64,000 nucleotides of DNA from Anisakis pegreffii (GCA_035041965.1 JAPYMA010001508.1:1-64000); one strand, 5' to 3'; counted from the stretch's first letter, positions 10,117 through 23,182 are shown. Numbers and translations: made by a program. The notes: generated from the sequence alone by a model not told the origin.

Positions 10117-13100
10117 CTGAATGTGCATTTAGCATTCCAGTGAATGGATATCAGAAAGCACATCGTCGCCTCTCATATTACTCTCAACGTTTGAATCAAT
10201 TCTGATTAAAAGAATTACACTTTGAAAGCGGATACCGAATGTTGTCAATAGAATATCCAACACATCAAAATAATTCATTTCCAGTTCAATTACCCAATTC
10301 ACTAATATTTGATATCCAAACAGCTTGTCATTATCATGCGATCTGCATCGACGATTATGGATTATTATAGGTTCACCCTTGTTCCTTGCATGGTTTGCAT
10401 ATCATTCATCGAATACGTAAGCCTTTCTGCCAGGAATTCAAGATTGCTTTCTTTTAGCTCATCGCTAAATGATCGAAGTCGATATGCGCCATGTTTCTGA
10501 TAGAGGTGATAGGAATGTCATAGCATTTCATATGAACAAATGTATCAGTGTTCCATCATTATTTCAAAAAATACCTATTCGAATGCTTGATAAGTCCGAA
10601 AACTTTCAGAAATTTTCAGCATTGTATACACTCTCTGAGTAAGATGTAACTTTTGAAAACAAACATATTATTTGCAGAGTGCAGTTGTTTGTGATCACAC
10701 CAAAACGTTAAAGCTTCATGATTGCTCTCAACTATGAACTGAGAGCCGGGGTGAATAACATTGATGAATCTGCTTGAATCGAACTGAATGCGCATCTCTG
10801 TCACATGCAATTTTCATGATCATATCCGACTTTATGACATGATCCATATTCATTGTCGTCACGGAATGCATGCCACGCCCTTTGTAATTACAAATATCTC
10901 AAAAACAAATCTACACTCATCATCGCATCCAATTTGTAGCGTTCGGAGATCTATTTAAGCGTGGATGATGGCGATGTTCCATTCGCTTTTCACATTCAAA
11001 CAAGATTCGGTGAACGTCTCTCGCTTGCTGCAACTAGTGATCATTCTGTTCCACACTTTCAGCATATTCTGTTCTGTTCCGCTGTTCAACTGTTCTGATC
11101 GGTTTTGTTCTTCGTGTCCTGTTTCTTTTGAACTGTTTTCTTCGATTCCTTGGAACAGAATAGGAATGGAACAGTTTGACTGGAATAGAAACGTCATAGG
11201 AATGGAGTAGACTTCAGAAGGTTGTGATCATCCAAAAAAAGAAAATCCGAAAATACTCCAGTGCAGGTTGCTCTATAATGCCAACGTGTTACTTCAGTCG
11301 AACTTGAATAATCTGCATTTTCTATTTCCATTCTCAGAATTCATTGAACTTAAATCAGTTTGCGTCGTATTTAAATGGGAATATTAAGTGAATGCTTTTC
11401 GAAGGTAGACTCGAAAGGTTTCGTTGGGAATAAATCCTATACCAAAACAAAAAATGCGTTGTGAATGCTAAAGAGAAATCAGGTTAGCTTGAAAACATCA
11501 TTATTATGCATCAAATCAACTTGATACAACGAAACTCAAAATTTTAATGTTTTTCGGTTGGCAGATCATTGTGCGTAAATGTAGAGCATTCACTTATCTT
11601 CAAGAGATTGCAATCCCCACTCTTTCTGAAAATTCAATTGAACAAACGTCTCTAACATGGTTTATTGGCCTAATGTGTTGCAGGGAACGGGGAATTTTAA
11701 GGACCCCGTCCTCGACTTTTTTCGTACAAACCGCATTTTCGGAGATTCCAGAAGCGAACTTTCCCCGTCCCCGTCTTTTCCTGTGCCCGGCTCTTTCTCC
11801 TTCCTTGCGACACAATACACTAGCCATAACGATGACATTTATCAAGCGTGTGAATGTGACTACGGTAGAAAATATACTTTTCAACTGAAAGCAGAAAGGT
11901 CAAAGCAGAAAGTTGTTGATTTATCATCTTGCACGCATTCCATCTGTCTCAGTGCTTAAATATTATCTTGGATTAGTGCTTAAACAATGGAGAAATAAAC
12001 TTAAAAGGTTTTTTTTTGACTCACTTCATACTTGAAAATAAACTATTAGGATGAAAAGGTTTAAGAATCTCGAGAAAATTTTCCTCTAGAACAATCAACA
12101 TTTTCGGATTAGAGGCGATTCTTTGCATGTTTGAGACCTTATTTATGTTGCGATGTTTTGAAGAGTGAATGGTTTCGATCCGTTGTTTAATCTTGCGAAT
12201 TTTGAATAAACAACTTCGCTGAATTGAACAGAATGCAGTCAGTGAATGTTTGAAGGATTGAAGTGATGAATTATGTTCGTTAAAATTGATGCTTCAAAGC
12301 TTCCGGAGACTAATCACTTGGATATTCCCGTAGGCACTCTTATTATTTTAACATTTTGTAACCGCGTTGAATCAGATCTCGTGAAATTTTTTGAATATAT
12401 CTGTCGAATTCTGCATTCTTCATCGTTTCATACGCTTCTTACGTTGAACAAGAATCACGGAAACCTCTTAAACATAATTGTGACATTGTTGCAAACAAAT
12501 ATTTCACAAATAACATTACATCAAAGTCTTGTTTCTAGGGAATCGAGTAAGTACTCCGTGCATTTTGATGCACAGTGACTGTCACTCACCTTAACGGATT
12601 CACTCATCATGTTTACAATTTCAGTGCATTACTTCTGATAACATTACAGACTAATTGTGATCACATTTCAATTCGTTGACGAACATTAATAGCAACTGAA
12701 TAGCTAAATTCAACAGCTACTTGAATTTCCGTACTATACCGTGTCATTACCAGATAAGTACTCATTGCACTTGAACTCGCACAAGTACACTCAAATTTGG
12801 ATGAGCTAATTCAAATCCATCAATTTCAGGACGTTTCAACCCATAAATAGTTCCAAAGATAGCATCGTTTTAGCGGATCAAAAATTTGGATGTGATAGAA
12901 CATAGACATCGTTGTTGTTCCTAGCGCATTGGAAGCTTATGTTAGCTATCAGTTTATCCTGTTCACTAAAAATCTCTCTTCTGAATGCCTATCCATCAAA
13001 CTGAGTTTTTTATAACTGCTAATCGAGTCAAACATGGTAAATTTGAGAATTCAATTTGTTCTTTTCGAAGGAAATTTTCACTACTCCGGAATTGTTTACT

Positions 13101-14502
13101 TCATCGCAATAAATTTTCATCTTGCGCCACAAATATAGATGATTGATTGGTATGCAGAAGTTTGCTTGATTCAAATGATCACCAAAGATGAATCTGTCAT
13201 TTATCAAATGCACTTTTCGAACGCCACATACTTAACGTTCATTTTTATATGCGATCAGAAAAACAATGCCTTGTCCGAAATTTCACATGATTTGTGAACA
13301 CTGTGATGGAATTTATCACCTAGCTTTCTCTTTTTCTGCTTCTGTCATCAGGAATTGTCACAGCGAATTCTTTTGTTTTTCAAATTCGCGTTATCCGTTG
13401 CGATCCACTGCCGCTACCTTAACTGCCTCTATATGATCTTTCATTATGCCTGAGTATCTCAGTTACGCGGATTACAAGCCAGTTATCCTGGATGCTGCCG
13501 GTACCAAGTTCGCTTAGATAAGGGATGTTGGATCATAAAGGAAATCCGGTATGAAAAGGGATGAACGGGATGAAATCCGGTATCTAATGTCGGATGGTGT
13601 GATGCGATGAATGTTTAACGACGAAAGATTTTTTAGAACTTCAAAAGAAGCTGAATAGTTTTGGCAAATCCAATTTCACTCTAATTGTAGTTGCACATCG
13701 CAAAAATAATCTGTGTTTCATGATGCTCAAAAAAGCAACACAACGTTGCAGCACAAGCTGATTTGCAAACACAATTTTCAGTTAGAACTAGTTAGGATAA
13801 ACCGATCAAGCTCATACCCTCATTGAGATCGCATAATCTAGTATCAAAAAACTGCACCTAATCATCTCTTGAATGATGAATTTATGAAGAACGAAGTGAT
13901 GTTCTACTTTAGCTTTAATTGAAAAGCAAATTTTTTAATCGAAATTATGCGATATGAAAATGTAACATTAAACTAACAAAACATTGAATTTCTATGGAAA
14001 TGCGTTCTAATGCGTTTTTTTAAAATGTTCATCTTTACAAATATACCAATTCAGCAAGATTATTTCTCTATAGCAACACAATCTCCTCAGGTTTCAGAAA
14101 TTATGACGCGTTCGTTGTTGTCATATAAACGATTCAATTTGAACGAAGACATCGACAGAACATCGCGCTTAATTGCAAAATACAACCGCTCCATTTGCAG
14201 ATCACTCGATCATGTTGTTTGAAAGCAGATGACGTTTCCATTATTTGAATCTGCGAGTGATTGAAGCATTTACGAAGAACGCATTTAGAAAAGCAATGAC
14301 GTGATGGTGCAAGCTGAAAAGAATTAATAATTAAGCCAATACTAACTCAATCGAAACGATTATCTTTTAGATTAACAGAGATCTCAAGCCATAAACGATT
14401 GCGAACGATGCTATATGGCTTCGAGATATTTACAAGTCATTATGATGCTTGCCATCTTACAGATGGCACTAAAATCGAATGCTTTTAGAAGTAATGATCT
14501 AG
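10117..14502. other. Gene-poor stretch with repeat-like segments
   Basis: Holds the foldback-like segment at 11041-11210. A GC-richer patch at 11680-11800 has repeated CCCCGTCCCCGTC words and its mirror (ACGGGG...CCCCGT), open in several frames and repeat-like. An isolated plus-strand frame at 12273-12546 is followed by a GTAAGT donor but has no partner exons. Nothing here is strong enough to call a gene. Confidence 0.35.
11041..11210. repeat. Foldback-like element built of TGTTCTGTTCC / GGAACAGAATA words
   Basis: The left half carries several CTGTTC/TGTTCTGTTCC words. The right half carries their complements (TTGGAACAGAATAGGAATGG, GGAATAGAAACG), so the segment can fold on itself. Related GGAACAGAATAAAACAG and AGAATAGAACAC words recur at 18970-19015 inside flp-24 intron 1, suggesting a dispersed non-autonomous element. 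Boundaries are approximate. Confidence 0.4.
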
Positions 14503-14584
14503 GAAAGTTTCAACCTAGGATAATCCGCAAGAAAGTTCAAACCTAGGATAATCCGCAAGAAAGTTCAAACTTAGGATAATCCGC
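14503..14584 (+). repeat. 28 bp tandem repeat, three copies
   Basis: Units start at 14503, 14531 and 14559 with consensus GAAAGTTCAAACCTAGGATA+ATCCGCAA. Differences are limited to one or two bases per unit, so the repeat is young. Confidence 0.85.
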
Positions 14585-17570
14585 TTTGATGGACTTCGCG
14601 AATCCATTATGAATCCATTTACAGAGAGCTGAGTTAATCTGTCGTTTCACATGTTCTTAAATTCGTTTCTATCTGGACCAATTTGTTGGGATTTCGATTA
14701 GTTGACGAAAAAAAGAACGAAATAATTTTAATGCTCTGAGCAGAATTCCAATTGTTACGCGTGGAGGATAAGGACAGCATGTTGAGAAAATTATCATTAT
14801 TCTTCAAACAACTTTCGTGCGCAATTAAAATATTTCAAAGAGCAAAACCTTTGTTCTTGCATCATAAAAAACCAAAACAAGAGAATTACTATTGTTATTT
14901 CTGTGTGATTCTCATCTAAAATTATTACCTCTCACAAAATCATCGCACATAATTTCCCACTGAACGAATTTCTTTCAAAAAATTTTCTATAAACAATCTT
15001 ACGATTTCAAAGAAAGAATCGCAGCAGAGCAATAATGAATGCCAACAAACTACTGGAATGATTTATTCATTTATTCAGCAAACAGTTGTTCATTCTGCAC
15101 CCAAAAACCTCATTATGATCACTTCAAATATCGTTTTTATCACAGCTGGCTGATTTTTCATCATTTACTTTTGATCCGCAATTTTTGTTTGTCTATGTGG
15201 CCTTCCATCTTAATCAACGGAATCCAAAATGCTTACTCAAATTATTCAAACGATAAAGCTCAGTCAGCTAATGTTTGACATGGAATAATCTACGACGAGC
15301 CATGCAATCGTTAGAAGGCGCCGCCCTCGATCACTGCGATGTTCAGCTGGAAATCTGCTTCATATTTCACTTGTCACATCTTGATTCGGTTCTGCTCAGT
15401 CTCAGAGCTGACACATCCACAGCCTGGCCCGTCCTTCTTAAGCATTGGTCATTTCTGGAAATTCTCAGGAATTCACTGAATGTGCTTTCGTTCTGACAGT
15501 GATCCAACACTGCGTGGTGCCCTCACAGCGGCTCACAACCGTAGGATGCATTAACTCTCTAACGCTCGGCGCCTATTCAGTTACTCCGTTTCCGTTTGCT
15601 CACATCATTGTCACTGAAATTTTCACAGTTTTAATTAGATGCTTCGTTTTTCCCGCATCATTCTTGGTTGGCATCTCAGTGGCAGCAAAAGTCATCACCA
15701 TCAATCACCCATCAGACTGTTGGGAATCACTGTTTCGAATGGTCATGGCATGTTTCCGACAGTTCATTCTAGCAGCGTTGTCGACAAAAAGGAGACCTCA
15801 CCAACTGAAGAACTCGCAATTTTTAAAAACATGCTCTACTGCTTATCTCATCCCAGCTTTCGAAATACGTGTTTAGAGGGCGTTTCCCAAAGAGACCTAG
15901 TACCCGGTTTCCACTCCAGAGTCATTCATTTCTTTTGTTGCCGATAAGAGTATGAGCTCCTCACTCAAAATTTCACTCTAGCGTGCTTCCCAGCAATGAT
16001 CCGTGAATGCATTTTTCACTGCAAGGATCATACCTTCACATCCAGTAGATACTATTTTTTGTAAATTCAAAATCGTTCGAATAATTTCGCATGAGTTTAT
16101 CAGTGAAAGTCAAGTAAGTGCCCAAGAGATTATCCACAATTGGGTATCTCATCAACAATATCAATTCTACTGCTTTGCATTTGTCTAATCTGCCAACGCT
16201 AACCACATTTTGAACGCGAAACAAAATGAGGAGAGAAAACAATATGAGTATTCAAACAGAGCCACAAGTTTGGTAATTTGTTGAAAATGAACAAGCTTTA
16301 TTAGGAAGAATGCGGAACGAGGAGAAAATTTCTCAACTGATGCAATTACGAATGCTGTCGTTACCAAAATTTTTTCCGGCGATTCCTCTTCAGCTTCACC
16401 CAAAGGATTCGAACACATAGTTATTGCAAGTTTCAAACTTGTCTTTAAGCCACTTTTCAGCTCGTTTGAATCGACTCAATTTGACTATATGAGTGTCCAC
16501 TAAAACAAACACACGCTAATGTCTCATTATCAAATCACGTCAAAAAATGGTACCTCCAGGCGCTTATTCGCTCGGTTGCCTTGAAATTAAATCCATTCTA
16601 TTCATTCACATTCTCTTCCCATCAATTCAGCTAAATTCACTGCACTTAGGCGTATGAAAGCTTCCTTTTTTAAAAAGTGACGAAATTCAGTTTTCTATTG
16701 TTTTCTCCCCATAATCGATTACCGTATTTTTTTGCAGTGAAGACACTAATTCACTCCATTGAGCATATTCAGCTTTCAAAAAAAGAAGTCAAACTCACTA
16801 TTCATTTCTTAGCAAACCCTCGAAAATAGAAAATAAATCTCGAATCCCGCAAGGAGTGTATCACTTTGAATAATTCGATCGGCAGCAGTTTTTAAAGATC
16901 AATTTATCAACTCTTTACCGTTGCGCATCATTTTTTGCCCAATATTTTCCTATTTTTTATGCTTTCGTTCTGTAGCAAAATGGTCGTTAATGCAGACCAA
17001 TGAAGCATTTAAAAGATTGTCCAATTCGTCAACATTGAGGACAAACTTATGAGTTCGTTTCATCCTCAAACGGATTTTCTGCGATAACATTTCCAAATCA
17101 TCCTTTTTATAACACGCCATCATTATAATGCAAAAATTCATTGCTAAAGCGCTTGAAAAGCATGAATTGCTTCAATGAAATTATAACATGCAACACCTCA
17201 TCCAAATAACAATAGATCATTTGCAATTATTTCGTTCAGTAACAATTGTGCAATTGCAATTGCACGCGATCCTATTAACCTGCTCAATTCGTCGTGTTTA
17301 ATTGCAGGATCGTCGGCCATGGGAAAATCTTTCGCTATCTTTTCTTTTACAGTTAACAAATTTTTAAAAATTCGGAAAAATTTTTCCGAAATTTTTAAAT
17401 TCAGCTTTACGGAAAAGACACTGGAACACTGGATCGCCCTCATCAGCAATTTTTTAAGTACATTTCGAATTGAAAACACTGCATACATTGCATATATATG
17501 TTAATGATTGCGATTTCGATGGCGAATGCGGTATCGAAAAAAATTTTGAATATTAAATGTGCATTATTCA
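14585..17570. other. Intergenic with a GC-richer open island at 15275-15947
   Basis: From about 15275 to 15947 the sequence is GC-richer than its surroundings and long stretches are open in more than one plus-strand frame, with AG-ending pyrimidine tracts at 15484 and 15679. No frame could be chained through consistent splice sites, so no gene is called. Minus-strand frames at 16950-17141 and 17198-17316 have a protein-like feel but cannot be joined. A near-perfect palindrome of A/T with CGGAAAAATTTTTCCG lies near 17375. Confidence 0.35.
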
Positions 17571-17571
17571 G
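17561..17571 (+). other. Probable trans-splice or 5' UTR acceptor for flp-24
   Basis: GCATTATTCAG ends at 17571, 68 nt before the ATG at 17640, with no upstream coding exon visible. It is consistent with SL trans-splicing. Confidence 0.4.
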
Positions 17572-17639
17572 GTCCTCCACATCATTGACTGACTGATTGA
17601 CGGCTGTTCGCACAATCACTGGAGCAACGCACTCGCACA

Positions 17640-20134
17640 ATGTTCTCGCTGACGAAGACTATCTCGATGATCGCTCTTGTGCTCATCTGCACATTCTGCT
17701 TGGCAGCCGAGTCGAGAAGAATTCGAGGTTTTGTTTCACCTATTTTGCACTGCCTAATCAACTCGTATTTCACTTCAGCAATGCCCTCATTCTAAGCTCT
17801 CTCCCCACATCGAAGCCCTATTCAATTCAACCACTTATCCAAGATAATCTGAAATCATGCCGATCTGAAATAAAAAGCCTACTGCCGTAATCAGCCAGCA
17901 ACCGCAGCAGCACTTAAAATGCACGAAATTATAACCTAACGAATAGTTCGTCAATCAAATGTCAAAAGAAAACATCACAAATATTTTTGATTTGATTTGA
18001 TGTCTTTCCTTGCCATCAAATTGCCCAATGTTTTTGTTCACACGGCATCCGGTGAAACAGTGGTCATAGAACTTACAGTGATTTGCAGTCAAATGACATG
18101 TCAGTTGACTATCACACTTTCCAACTTATTCGTTAAGAGTATTTCTTTCCGCCATTGATGTCATGAATAAATCGAAAATAAAAACAACAGAGCAGTGACG
18201 GAAAATAGTATTCAGATTTTCGATCATGCATTTTTAATCATTTAGAATGAGTTATTTGTGTGTTATTTTATCAGATGTTTGCTCAATGCTTACGAAATAA
18301 CAACTGAGAGGCAAATCATTTAACTGAATTGGCATTTGTTAGTGGAATTACTAGTTGGTTAGTAGTTATTATAATTGATCGTTAGTAAATTAATCAGCGA
18401 GTAGAATTAATAGTTAGTTGAATTTGTTTAATAAATGTTCTATCGCTTGAATGCATTGACAAGTCTGTGATGATAACTTGACATTTGGTTGATGTGATGT
18501 GTCGCTTCGGAAGAATTATTTACGCTGAACCGATGACATCGAATACGATTCAATGACGTTAGACTAAAACAAACACCGATAATAATTACGCTAATTAAAT
18601 TTGCGTTGAACTCAGCAGATCAAAATCGCTTGAAAGAAATGAGAGTTCGCCCACGAATGAAAGAAGTAATAAAAATTTATACCTCGTAGCACATTTTTCG
18701 ATCAAAGACGTGCTAATATGCTTAAGAAGTTAGAATAAACATTAAGTCAAATGTTTTGGGCAATCCCCTCGTGAGGACCGAAAAGATCCCTTTGAAGGAA
18801 TTCTACTCATATCGTTTTATGCGGGTGATGACTCCATTTCATTTGGACTGATTCTATTTGGTCCTTTTCCTTTTTGGCTCGATCGTAATAGAACAAAATA
18901 ACTCCACACTGTTGAGACTTGAAATAGAACTGAACACTACTACTCTGAGCATGAGAGTATGAAGGAGAGCTGAAAGGATGGAACAGAATAAAACAGTACA
19001 GAATAGAACACACGGAATCGTTCATTAACAGCGTGGAACAAAGTGATCATTGATTGAAGGTAAATTCCAACGTATGAACCTGGCATCCGAGGTCCTACAG
19101 TGATCCTCAACTGAAACGCTTTGAGATAATCAAAAACTGCACGATGCTGAGTTGTTGTCGTCGAAAGTTGCATATGCCTTGTTAATTGGGCAAATTTCTT
19201 GTCTGAACGTTTGAAAACACTTCATTCAATCATATTATTATATTTATAGTATTATTTTTGCGAACATTTTCAAGCAGCATTTTGATTCTAAATGATCCGA
19301 ACATAACATTTATTTGCAGATGATGATTTTTCACGTCAGTTTCTTTTCCGTGGTATGGATGAGCCCTTGAGAAATTACATGCTTGTAAGTCTTTGTTTCA
19401 TTCCAGTTCTCAGCACCTCTTCATTTTTTATTGTTTTTGATTTTCTTTCTTTATTCTATCACATTCAAATCAAAACAAGAAGACATATGATGCATAAGAG
19501 ATGAATTCGTCAATTACACTCTGCTCCGAAGATTCTTTCATTGTTATAACCGCTAGCTAGGTTGCGGGAATCGTTCTACAGCGCTCACTAAAGGTCTAAA
19601 AAACGCTTCCTAAAAACAAGCGATTATTTTTTGAAAGTAAGATATGCAGCAATTAAAATTGAATGGCAAATGGGATTGAGAAACGAAAAACTGCTCAGCT
19701 TCGGTTGTTATCGCCAATTATGCTAGGAAAATTCGCTCAAATGGTTTTCTTAATTTTCTCAAACGCAAAAAAAACAACGCACAGCCGTCTAGAAAGATTA
19801 TTGTTAATTGCAAAGCGAAACAACTATTCGAAAAGAATGTGAACCTTAATAATTCATACATTCGAATGATGAATTTGTGCAAAAAAAATTCTGCTACATG
19901 ACAAAGTAGCTGAAATCAGTGCAAAGACTTTCTTTTGGAGAGTTCACTTTCTAAATTGTTCGTCAAAGCCGCTGAATTGTTCTGCAGAGATGATTTATTT
20001 GAGAAATGTTTGAAATATTAAAATTAAATTTTCAGTTACCCGACCAACGTTATCTGTCGAAACGTGTTCCAAGTGCTGCCGATATGATGATTCGATTCGG
20101 AAAGCGATCAATGTACGATGACGATAAAGAATGA
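17640..20134 (+). CDS. FMRFamide-like neuropeptide precursor FLP-24, 3 exons
   Basis: Exons 17640-17727, 19320-19384 and 20036-20134 join in phases 1 and 0 to give 83 residues. Residues 1-22 (MFSLTKTISMIALVLICTFC) are a signal peptide. After an acidic spacer with three Asp residues at 30-32, a dibasic KR (60-61) precedes VPSAADMMIRFGKR. Cleavage at KR 60-61 and 74-75, trimming and amidation by G73 would release VPSAADMMIRF-amide. Known C. elegans FLP-24 is VPSAGDMMVRF-amide, so this is a one-peptide precursor differing by G to A and V to I. The C-terminal tail SMYDDDKE is acidic. The peptide would be packed in dense-core vesicles of neurons and act on peptide receptors; C. elegans flp-24 is linked to stress-induced sleep. 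Introns are 1.6 kb and 0.65 kb. A poly(A) signal follows at 20260. Confidence 0.93.
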
Positions 20135-20259
20135 TAGTGAAAAAGTGATTTGTCTCATAAATTTATCCTCATTTGATTTGAACATCTCCTTATCAAGAGT
20201 TTTTTTTTTGTTCCTTCCATGTCAATCAACGACTTCATGCTTTCCTTCGGTCGGTCATC

Positions 20260-20265
20260 AATAAA
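20260..20265 (+). terminator. Poly(A) signal of flp-24
   Basis: AATAAA lies 125 nt after the flp-24 stop codon in a T-rich 3' UTR. It is the first canonical hexamer downstream. Confidence 0.6.
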
Positions 20266-20940
20266 ATTCATTCCTTATCCTGTTTTGTTCCACTTCCTTG
20301 ACTCTGCTCTCTCATAGCTACTAGCATCAGTTTCATTAAGCAGATGAGTATCGTTGCTCTGGTATTGATCTCTGTTAAATGGCATCAGTTGATGGTATGA
20401 TCCTTGTAATCTGTGCTGAATGCGATCTTTGTGGGTGTGAACAAGTTGGTTATAACAACATTATAAATTATTCAGAAATGAATGTGTTCAATTGTTGATG
20501 TGTGTTATTATGCCTTCATTATTATGAATTATGTGCAGAGATTTTAGAAGAAAAAACAACATCAGTGTTCGATCGCGTGAACGATTCTCATTATATTCGC
20601 AGATACATTCAACACCTTAATGCAATGAAATATTAATGAGAATCATAATCTCCGATATATTAAGACTGAACGTTTGCGCGTTTCATAGAAAAATTTTGAC
20701 ATGTGTCGTCGAAATTTACGTTTGAATGGACGAGGGAAATTTTCTTCTTCCGCCAGCAGAAAGACCCTCAAAAAACACGCAATCCGAGTCAATGTCACGA
20801 AGATTCTTTTTAATATGAATACCACAGTATCCGGTATGCATGCTACAAGGAAGCGTTTCAATTCACTTCATTCGATGAAACAGCAGTCATGTGGAACAAA
20901 TACCTATCTTGCTCAGAATACCCACATATTCGGACAAGGC
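20266..20940. other. Intergenic between convergent transcription units
   Basis: No coding exon is called. Overlapping frames on both strands at 20643-20946 resemble the 11800-11880 patch in a short stretch and may belong to a dispersed repeat. Confidence 0.35.
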
Positions 20941-21140
20941 TTATGAGGTCATGCAATAATGACGAAACATCTTATTGATGTTCGGAAACCTTAGTACTTG
21001 TCGTTCTTTCCGTTTGATCATCAACTGCTGATCAATTTCCCGTTTGCAGCAGTCATCCAAGCTCGAAGCAGTGTTTTGAATGGTAATGTTATTGTTGGTA
21101 TGAGTAAACATGCAGCAGACTTGTAATTGATTTGACTGCA
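20941..21140 (-). CDS. Candidate terminal exon of an unknown minus-strand gene
   Basis: On the minus strand the strong acceptor GCTTTTTCGCAG is followed by two bases and 65 open codons to TAA. The product is Cys- and Lys/Arg-rich, with two CC pairs (VCCMF and DDCCKRE) and a basic tail (IKRKERQVLRFPNINKM). Composition and splice context look genuine. It needs an upstream exon ending in phase 1. The exon candidate at 22973-23179 ends in phase 0, so a middle exon is missing or another donor is used. No family is recognised. Confidence 0.4.
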
Positions 21141-21591
21141 CTGCGAAAAAGCATGATTTAATTTCATGGAAAACTGCGTCTATTTGACTGATTATAGAAG
21201 AAAAGCAAAGCGATTTCACATGAAATAACAAATTGATATCGCTTTGAAGCGCTTTGCTTAGGGTATAATGTTACAGATGAGAATTTCCGATGGTGGTCAT
21301 CTGGGAGCGAATAAATTTCAGTAATCTCTGATCATAAAAACAACAGCAGAAATATTACTGAGCGTCTGCTCGAGTAAGCGGCAAGCTTTTTTCTCGACTG
21401 CAATGTTTCATCGCAGTAATTCTTATGTGAAAGTGAATCTAGGGTAAATCCCTGAAGCGATGGAACTATTCACTACACATTGGAACACTATCAGGAGTAC
21501 AACAAAGCAACAAAAACCTACTAAAGTTTCTCACAATCAGATTCTGCATAGAGTCACACATTATGATGATCAAATTGTGATCCTAATCGTT

Positions 21592-21725
21592 CCAAATGAA
21601 CGTGTGTCTGTGTTAGGTGCCTAAAAATTTCACTTATACTCTTGCCAAGTTATCAGAACACTCAAGTATATCCAAGAAGTTTGTAAGGTTTTGAGTCCGG
21701 ATATTAGAGACACACACGTTTGGTC
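21592..21725. repeat. Short inverted repeat, possible transposon relic
   Basis: CCAAATGAACGTGTGTCTGT at 21592-21611 is mirrored by AGAGACACACACGTTTGGTC at 21706-21725, with a spacer of about 95 bp that contains TTAGGTGCCTAAAAATTTC, a word reminiscent of mariner-type ends. Downstream to about 22400 are short broken open frames on both strands. A degenerate element is possible but not shown. Confidence 0.35.
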
Positions 21726-22972
21726 GAATGAAATTTTCCTGTTCGTGAGTGAAACATCTCAGTACCATTCAAAATGGATTATGAACAATTCAAGAACCTG
21801 TTCACTGCACTGAAGTTACTGTATGAGGGAGTAACAGACCTGGATGCATCGTAAAGGTTTCAGGATTGCAAACGGAATATTGATCGTAGGAATAGCATGT
21901 TAGACCATCGGTAGGATCAAAATTTATCCACGGCAAGAACGTTTTTTTTTTAAAATTTTTATGGAGATGATAGGTCTTAAGGTCAAGAAATGTGTTGATA
22001 TCGCTGACCGAAAACGGCTTAACCTACAAATATAAGTTCATTTAAAGAGGTAAATTTGTATTCCGACAAAAATGAGAACCTCGTTCAAGATAGGCTTCCA
22101 CTTTGAATCAATTAGCGACTTTCCGATTGTTGACAACACTGAATAAGCCACCCTCTGGACTTTTAAGAGCTGTTCTTTTGAGAACTTTGAGCTGGTTTCT
22201 TGAGAAACGTTCAGAATGTGCAACTAAGCAGATTTGCCTTGTATGAGAAAAAAATTGCTCTTAATAGAAAAAAGTTGAGCCTATTAGATCAACACACTAG
22301 AAATTTGGTCAGGAATAGGTCAGTTCGTTTGTTCTGGTCGCATATCATAGCGGTACTGATCCCAAATTTAAGCATGCATCTGAATGATCGATGAACATCT
22401 TTCTAGTTGTAGGTTAGTTGAGTTTCTTTGTAAAAGTTGCGTCATTCGATGGAATTTCGCAGAGACTGACAGAAAAAAGTCGGGAACTGGAATTCATTTC
22501 TTGTTTCTTAGGGGTGTTCGAATGTCTCTGCATAATGACGACGACGCTACAATGACGGAACTGGAAATGAGTGGTGAATGAAAAAGAAATTCGAGAGAAA
22601 TGAAACTCGGTGCTGATACGAGTTTATCGTCGTAACACGAGATGACATGAATTGCAGTGAACACCGCTTCATCATTTGATTGATTGAATCACCACTTTTT
22701 GGTGTCGATGTTCAATGATTTCAAGTAAACGAATAGTACGTTTGATTTGAATTATACGAATAGCTAAAATGAGCAATACCTTTGGACGAATTCGGATGAG
22801 TTTTCATTTCCGTTATGAATATCATACAGAGATCCGTATTGTCTGTAGTTACATTATTCACGGCATTCATTCAGTTGCTCTTTCAAATTGATGATTTTGA
22901 TATCATCGTTGCTTGATTTATGCATCAGTTCACTGATAATTTGATTTATGCTCCGAATCCAAATTCTCTGAC

Positions 22973-23179
22973 TTGCAGTGATTGTGTTGAACCGGTTATT
23001 GGAATGCAAAGAACGCTTAACTGGTTGCATCCAGAGGTTTCTGAGTGTTTCTGTTTTCGATTGTTGGTTTGTGCTGAAGCAGTTTCGTTGGATGTTCTCT
23101 CTTTGAGTGATGTATCTTGTGATTGTGTTTGAACCGTGTTTATGTTGCGCCGTTTTTTAATGCCTATGATTCCTGACAT
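22973..23179 (-). CDS. Candidate first exon of an unknown minus-strand gene
   Basis: The acceptor GTTTCACAG ends at 23182 on the minus strand, two bases before ATG 23179, as expected for a trans-spliced start. The frame runs 69 codons to a GTCAGA donor in phase 0. The segment begins MSGIIGIKKRRN and is rich in Ser, Thr, Gln and Asn, with no membrane segment. It may pair with the terminal exon at 20941-21140, but the connecting exon was not found. Confidence 0.33.
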
Positions 23180-23182
23180 CCC

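Noticed and set aside
12273..12578. 101-codon plus-strand frame with a GTAAGT inside
   Set aside because: It has no acceptor or promoter evidence, very AT-rich codons and no partner exon. It is long enough to note but not to call.
17582..17773. Minus-strand and second plus-strand frames over flp-24 exon 1
   Set aside because: The plus-strand ATG at 17640 gives a signal peptide that joins in phase to the neuropeptide exons, which explains the region.
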